Positions 60,541-64,000 of a DNA stretch of 64,000 nucleotides are shown here, one piece after another. This stretch comes from an uncultured Collinsella sp. GTDB lineage: Bacteria > Actinomycetota > Coriobacteriia > Coriobacteriales > Coriobacteriaceae. Under the pieces are notes generated by a model. It worked only from the letters and a program-made list of their open reading frames with translations. It ran no database searches and was not told the origin of the DNA. The position numbers were made by a program, and so were the translations under genes. Location: positions 49,854 through 113,853 of the forward strand of contig URKG01000005.1 of the NCBI GenBank assembly GCA_900548265.1, written 5' to 3'. How positions within the stretch are numbered: the stretch's first letter is position 1; the number at the start of each line of letters is the position of its first letter.

Positions 60541-60822
60541 TCACCATGTCCTCTCGCGTTGTTCTTCAATCATCTCGACCTCTGCCTTGACTCGCGCCTC
60601 CTTATCGCGGAAGGCTGTCGAGCAGCGCTCAGGAAGCTGGATTGACCTGGTGATTGCGTTCGCTAAAAGCTCGCCGCACTCATTGCAGTAGTCACCGCAT
60701 ACCCACCACTCGTACCAGACCTCGCCGTTGAAGCTCACGGTGATGTACGCACGCGCCTTGTCGTCAATCTCCGCCCCGCAGCAGTCGCACGTGTAAGCAT
60801 CTACGGTCTTTTGGCGCTTCAT
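60541..60822 (-). CDS. zinc-finger phage protein, 93 residues
   Basis: CDCCGAEIDDKARAYI near the start and CGDYCNECGELL in the middle; likely one zinc site. The C-terminus is charged (EARVKAEVEMIEEQRE). Overlaps the upstream gene (ATGA). Unknown function. Confidence 0.55.
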   Translation of the reverse strand: MKRQKTVDAYTCDCCGAEIDDKARAYITVSFNGEVWYEWWVCGDYCNECGELLANAITRSIQLPERCSTAFRDKEARVKAEVEMIEEQRERTW

Positions 60823-61238
60823 CAGCCCTCACCCCTCAGCTTGCGGATGCGGAATACGATGTCCAAAACCGCTTGCCTCTCGCAAGACATGTTGTCTTTG
60901 AAGAACTTACAGTTACAACAGTTGCCATGGCAGCCGGTATCGCGCTTATCGCGTCCTGCATACATGCAGAACCATTCTGTCGGATCAGCGGTGATTCGTT
61001 GCAAGTCCTCTTCCAGCTTCTCCCAGCTGTCGGGTTCGGTGAGGTACATGAGCTCGGGATCGAGTTTCCTGCCCGCGTCCGTGACCGCGCGCCAGCAGTT
61101 CCTCCACTCTTTCTCAAGGTCGGAATCGGTCGTGAACACCCAGTACACGATGTTTCGGGCCGTGCCGCCGTAGCCGTACATCACCTTGGTGTCCAGCGGA
61201 ATCTCTCGCCCCTCGGCGTCCTTTGGTAAGTGAATCAT
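60822..61238 (-). CDS. phage protein with a C-terminal Cys cluster
   Basis: It has 138 residues: ADGREIPLDTKV-like start, then WEKLEEDLQRITADPTEWFC and a Cys patch (CHGNCCNCKFF) that could bind zinc or iron. The N-terminal two-thirds resemble short phage proteins that accompany deoxynucleotide genes, without a named family. Confidence 0.55.
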   Translation of the reverse strand: MIHLPKDAEGREIPLDTKVMYGYGGTARNIVYWVFTTDSDLEKEWRNCWRAVTDAGRKLDPELMYLTEPDSWEKLEEDLQRITADPTEWFCMYAGRDKRDTGCHGNCCNCKFFKDNMSCERQAVLDIVFRIRKLRGEG

Positions 61239-61257
61239 CGTTTTCTCCTATCTGGCG

Positions 61258-61899
61258 TTAAACTCCATCCATCCCTATCTGCTCGCACCACTGGCGGGCC
61301 ATCGCCTTTGCGATGCCCGGGAACGTGCGGCTGCGAACCTTGGCACGTTCGTGTGGCGGCAGATGCCAGGCGTCTGCGTACCATGCAGGCATGGAGTTGC
61401 CTGATTTGAATACCTTGCGCGGCTCAGGCTCGACCTCATCAGTCGGTTTGAGCGGATCGAGTCCCTTCAGCCACAGGCACGTCTTTTTTTCGTACGGGTC
61501 GCCGAACATGTACGGCTGCACGATCTGATCTGGCCTGCGCCATCTGGTACTCATGCAGCCGACGGGGTTCTCGATTGCGACGTGCGGTGCATTGCACTCG
61601 GCGAACGCCATGAAGAACTCGACGGCGGCCTCGCGGTCAGCCTTGCGCTCGCGCGCTCTGTCGCCGTACTTCCCCTCGTCGAACCAGCGGTTGCCGGTGA
61701 CGGTGAGGTACGTGCATGGCGGGTGCGCGATCACCAGGTCCCACTTGAGCTTGAGCATCTGGAGGGCGTCGACGTTGAGGTGCATGAGGTCGTGACCCCC
61801 CCCCGCTTCCTCAAGGTCGCAGCTGTAAGCCTCGTGTCCCATTTTGCGAAACTCAAGCGCTACGCGTTGTGACTCCTCGCAGGCGATTAGGACGCGCAT
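61258..61899 (-). CDS. phage DNA cytosine methyltransferase-like protein
   Basis: It has 213 residues. AdoMet-binding start RVLIACEESQRVALEF; catalytic-type segment AHPPCTYLTVTG; AIENPVGCMSTRWR; and TCLWLKGLDPLKP. It lacks the long target-recognition domain of restriction-linked enzymes, as in other phage relatives. A run of nine G lies in codons 32-34 region (AGGGHDL). Probably protects phage DNA or alters host marks. Confidence 0.82.
   Translation of the reverse strand: MRVLIACEESQRVALEFRKMGHEAYSCDLEEAGGGHDLMHLNVDALQMLKLKWDLVIAHPPCTYLTVTGNRWFDEGKYGDRARERKADREAAVEFFMAFAECNAPHVAIENPVGCMSTRWRRPDQIVQPYMFGDPYEKKTCLWLKGLDPLKPTDEVEPEPRKVFKSGNSMPAWYADAWHLPPHERAKVRSRTFPGIAKAMARQWCEQIGMDGV
61796..61804 (-). 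repeat. nine-G homopolymer in the methyltransferase gene
   Basis: Nine consecutive C on the plus strand encode part of the AGGGH segment. The current length keeps the gene in frame; a change of one base would truncate it close to the N-terminus. Confidence 0.95.
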
Positions 61900-62013
61900 C
61901 TACGCCACCCACTTCCTGACGACGGCCACGTCGTACATGCCCTCGAGGTAGCCGACGGCCCTCGCTGCCTTGAGGATGTTCCGGGCCTCCCCGTTCCAGT
62001 CGATTGCGATCAT
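61900..62013 (-). CDS. 37-residue phage peptide
   Basis: IAIDWNGEARNILKAARAVG and YLEGMYDVAVVRKWVA. GGGAGG upstream of the 62013 ATG. Ends directly at the methyltransferase start. Unknown function. Confidence 0.5.
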   Translation of the reverse strand: MIAIDWNGEARNILKAARAVGYLEGMYDVAVVRKWVA

Positions 62014-62213
62014 CGCGCCTCCCAGTAGTTGCACCTGGCGAGCCCCTGCGTCCTGTGCACGAACTCGGGCCTGCGCTCGCACTCGTACTCGGTGCGCTCC
62101 ACGCCGTGGATGGTGCGCAGCACCGTCGCGCCGCAGTGCAGGCAGTTCTCGCAGCGCTCCTCCCGGAGCCCGTCCGTGTAGATGTCCGGTCTCTCGTCTC
62201 CCGTCATCTGCAT
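62010..62213 (-). CDS. small zinc-binding phage protein, 67 residues
   Basis: RCENCLHCGATVLRTIHGVE, then CERRPEFVHRTQGL and CNYWEAR, with several Cys suited to one metal site. Start 62213 (GGAAGAGGGG); the longer frame is not supported. Overlaps both neighbours. Confidence 0.5.
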   Translation of the reverse strand: MQMTGDERPDIYTDGLREERCENCLHCGATVLRTIHGVERTEYECERRPEFVHRTQGLARCNYWEAR

Positions 62214-62428
62214 CCCCTCTTCCCGTACCTTCCGTCGTTCACCATGTTCCTGACGTGGCGCCGCATGTCCCGCGCCGCCTGGTCTCCCTCGGGCGGCAGC
62301 TTCCGACCGCTCGCGCACTCGACGCAGTGGACGCGCCATCCGCCCCGGTAGCGCTCGAAGTGCCCGAACCCGGGAGGCGTCCACCTGCCGCACTCGCGGC
62401 AGTAGCCGCCGTAGACGTTCCTAGCCAT
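62204..62428 (-). CDS. zinc-ribbon phage protein, 74 residues
   Basis: YCRECGRWTPPGFGHFERYR and HCVECASG, then a basic end (RRHVRNMVNDGRYGKRG). AGGAGC before the ATG. Unknown function. Confidence 0.5.
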   Translation of the reverse strand: MARNVYGGYCRECGRWTPPGFGHFERYRGGWRVHCVECASGRKLPPEGDQAARDMRRHVRNMVNDGRYGKRGCR

Positions 62429-62458
62429 TCCCCTGCTCCTTCCTGTACTTGCCGCCCA

Positions 62459-62737
62459 TCACCGGCACCTCCCGATGCTCTTCAGGTACAGGTTGTTGCG
62501 GCGCGAGCGGGCGAGTGCGCGACGGCGGCGGCGTCGCCACTTCGGGTCGAGCGCCTTCGCGAGCTTCCTCATGAGACGGCGGGCGTCTCGGAGCACGCGG
62601 GAGATGCTCTCCCACAGCATCTCGGCGACGGCATTCGCGGCATCGCCGATTGCCTCCAGCAACCGCGTCGCCGCCCAGCTAAGCGTCCCGGGGTATGGCG
62701 CTTCAAACGTCTCGCCGGTCTTCTTCTCGTCGGTCAT
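62459..62737 (-). CDS. basic helical phage protein, 92 residues
   Basis: Residues 20-50 are amphipathic (WAATRLLEAIGDAANAVAEM) and the C-terminus is a strongly basic stretch (KWRRRRRRALARSRR), suggesting nucleic-acid binding. Start 62737 with AAAGGA upstream. Confidence 0.5.
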   Translation of the reverse strand: MTDEKKTGETFEAPYPGTLSWAATRLLEAIGDAANAVAEMLWESISRVLRDARRLMRKLAKALDPKWRRRRRRALARSRRNNLYLKSIGRCR

Positions 62738-62759
62738 CGGTATTCCTTTCATTCGGTTC

Positions 62760-63158
62760 CTATTCGCATTCGCAGACGTCGCCGGCCATTGATTCCGCTA
62801 GCTCGCGCATGTCGGTCACCTCGGCGCACTCAGCGCCGAAGAACATGCCCAGCTCGCCCCTCTTGTGCCTGTCGCGCCGGTAGGCGCGGCAGATCTCTGG
62901 CCTCGCGGCGTAGACCGCGCACTCGCGCCCGTCCGTTAGGTACGGGCACAGCAGGTCGTACTCCGCCCTGGGCTCGGCGGGCTCGATTCCGTTCCGGCGC
63001 ACGTACGCCTCGAGGCGCACCCGGTCGAACGGGCTCACGGGCAGGAAGCGCGAGCAGCACTCGCCGCAGCCCCTGCAGTCGCCCGTGTAGAGGTCGGTCA
63101 CGTCTTCGCTCTGGAGTCCGGCGTGGATGGCCGCGGCGACGGCCCTCTCGTCATTCAT
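62760..63158 (-). CDS. YkgJ-type zinc/iron-binding protein
   Basis: It has 132 residues. CRGCGECCSRFLPVSPFDRV is the YkgJ/CxCxxCC-type motif, followed by LLCPYLTDGRECAVYAARPE. Metal-chelating protein of unclear role. Start at 63158. Confidence 0.7.
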   Translation of the reverse strand: MNDERAVAAAIHAGLQSEDVTDLYTGDCRGCGECCSRFLPVSPFDRVRLEAYVRRNGIEPAEPRAEYDLLCPYLTDGRECAVYAARPEICRAYRRDRHKRGELGMFFGAECAEVTDMRELAESMAGDVCECE

Positions 63159-63195
63159 CGGCCCGCCCTGCCGCTCTTGTCGGGCACGGCGGCCT

Positions 63196-63600
63196 CTACT
63201 CGGCACGCTTGGCCACCTTCTTGTCGTAGATCCTCTTGAGGTCCCGGCGCATGAACCGGGTGAACTCCTCCTCGCCGACGTCGTCCGCCAGCGCCACATA
63301 TCGCATCGCATCGTGGCACCATTCGTCGAAGTCGAGCAGCCTGCCGCTGAACGCGCTCTTGACGTCCGTGACCTCGGCGTAGGTGAAGCGGGTCAGCATC
63401 TCCTCGCGCATGACCCTGTCCGCGAGCGCCTCGATGGGCGTCTTGTCGCGGTTGATGATCCGTCTGTAGCCGTTCGCCCTCTTTGTCATGGCGTCGAGCT
63501 GCTTGGCCAGCTTGTTGTTCTCGGCCACGAGGCGCTCGTTGCGGCGCTGCTCGTAGTCCAGCTCGGCGAGCACGTACTGCTCGCAGTTGGTGATCTCCAT
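63196..63600 (-). CDS. coiled-coil phage protein, 134 residues
   Basis: N-terminal coiled coil (DYEQRRNERLVAENNKLAKQ) followed by helical segments (EALADRVMREEMLTRFTYAE) and a basic end. Start at 63600 with GAGAGGTG upstream. Unknown function. Confidence 0.5.
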   Translation of the reverse strand: MEITNCEQYVLAELDYEQRRNERLVAENNKLAKQLDAMTKRANGYRRIINRDKTPIEALADRVMREEMLTRFTYAEVTDVKSAFSGRLLDFDEWCHDAMRYVALADDVGEEEFTRFMRRDLKRIYDKKVAKRAE

Positions 63601-63602
63601 CG

Positions 63603-63929
63603 TCATTTCACCTCTCGGATGATCTCGTTTCCGTATCGGTCGGTGATGGCCCAGTAGCCGAACATGTAGAGGTCGGGGCTGTGCGGCGGGTACTCCCTGA
63701 GCAGCGTGCCGGACCACCATGCCTCCTCGGCCGCCCCGGTGCGCCAGACCCACTCGGCCCTGAGGCCGCCGTCGTGGAACTTCCCGTGGCACCCGGTCGT
63801 GCCGGAGCCGCACAGGGCGAACAGCGGGCTGCGCAGCTCCCACACCCCGTTCGGCGTGACGAGCCTGAACGTCTTTCCCCACGACCTGCGGGCGACGTGG
63901 TGGCAGTTGGAGGCGCGCCTGCCGCACAC
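63603..63929 (-). CDS. HNH-like nuclease, possibly 5'-truncated
   Basis: It has 108 residues from a GTG at 63929. CxxC (CAVC one codon upstream in frame; VCGRRASNCHH), then FALCGSGTTGCHGKFHDGG: two zinc-knuckle pairs around His residues, as in phage HNH proteins. A stop codon lies six codons before the GTG, so the N-terminus is short. No strong ribosome site. The gene ends 3 bases before its neighbour. Confidence 0.55.
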   Translation of the reverse strand: MCGRRASNCHHVARRSWGKTFRLVTPNGVWELRSPLFALCGSGTTGCHGKFHDGGLRAEWVWRTGAAEEAWWSGTLLREYPPHSPDLYMFGYWAITDRYGNEIIREVK

Positions 63930-64000
63930 CGCGCACCGGGCCTGCTGTTAGCGCTAATCTAAAATTGACCACTTTCGCAAACGCATCTCGCCGAATGCGC

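Noticed and set aside
62421..62615. 64-residue frame ending in KEQGNG
   Set aside because: Overlaps better-supported genes and only the last 12 codons are free; no ribosome site.

Overview
The window is about 62% G+C with frequent GTG and TTG starts. The gene content of its left 30 kb (separate glyQ and glyS, ppdK next to its regulatory protein, a mreBCD-mrdA-rodA run continuing into radical-SAM genes) points to an anaerobic, Gram-positive, high-GC actinobacterium. A Collinsella-like member of the Coriobacteriia is the best guess; this is inference, since no database search was possible.

1-30128 is core chromosome, almost all on the minus strand. From right to left along transcription: a cation P-type ATPase; a zinc-ribbon membrane protein; a cyclophilin; a TPR membrane protein; a tight eight-gene run mreB-mreC-mreD-mrdA-rodA-DUF697-radical SAM-DUF2344 (cell elongation plus an unexplained radical-SAM pair); rplU-rpmA with its own promoter and an intrinsic terminator; obg-nadD-yqeK-rsfS ending in a strong terminator; the only plus-strand core gene, dinB; rpsP-khpA-rimM-trmD-lepB; glyQ-glyS; the PPDK regulatory protein; and a 3'-truncated ppdK at the left edge.

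30289-64000 is a siphovirus-type prophage whose right end, including any integrase and replication genes, lies outside the window. The minus-strand late module reads, in transcription order: XRE regulator, PAPS-reductase-like protein and partner, small terminase candidates, TerL, portal, SH3-like protein, MuF head protein with a C-terminal RelA/SpoT-like domain followed by a candidate immunity gene, thioredoxin-like protein, scaffold, small head protein, major capsid, connector and tail-completion proteins, tail tube, tail chaperone with a -1 frameshift site, tape measure, fibronectin-type tail protein, tail hub, coiled-coil fibre, and then a diversity-generating retroelement (DGR). Lysis genes (XkdX-like, coiled-coil membrane protein, holin, amidase) end the module at a strong terminator. 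A short plus-strand run (55836-58207) and a minus-strand run of small, mostly cysteine-rich early genes (58262-63929) follow. An operator-rich gap at 55615-55835 separates the divergent transcripts.

The main discovery is the DGR: target gene with a C-type-lectin-like 3' end (variable repeat VR, 35030-35156), hairpin 35010-35025, Avd-like gene, template repeat TR (34291-34417) and reverse transcriptase (32893-34086). All ten TR/VR differences fall at template adenines of the coding strand, the signature of DGR mutagenesis, so this phage probably diversifies a tail-tip ligand. Two further points stand out: the MuF/RelA-like polymorphic-toxin arrangement, and runs of 10 and 9 G in the reverse transcriptase and DNA methyltransferase genes that could make both phase-variable.
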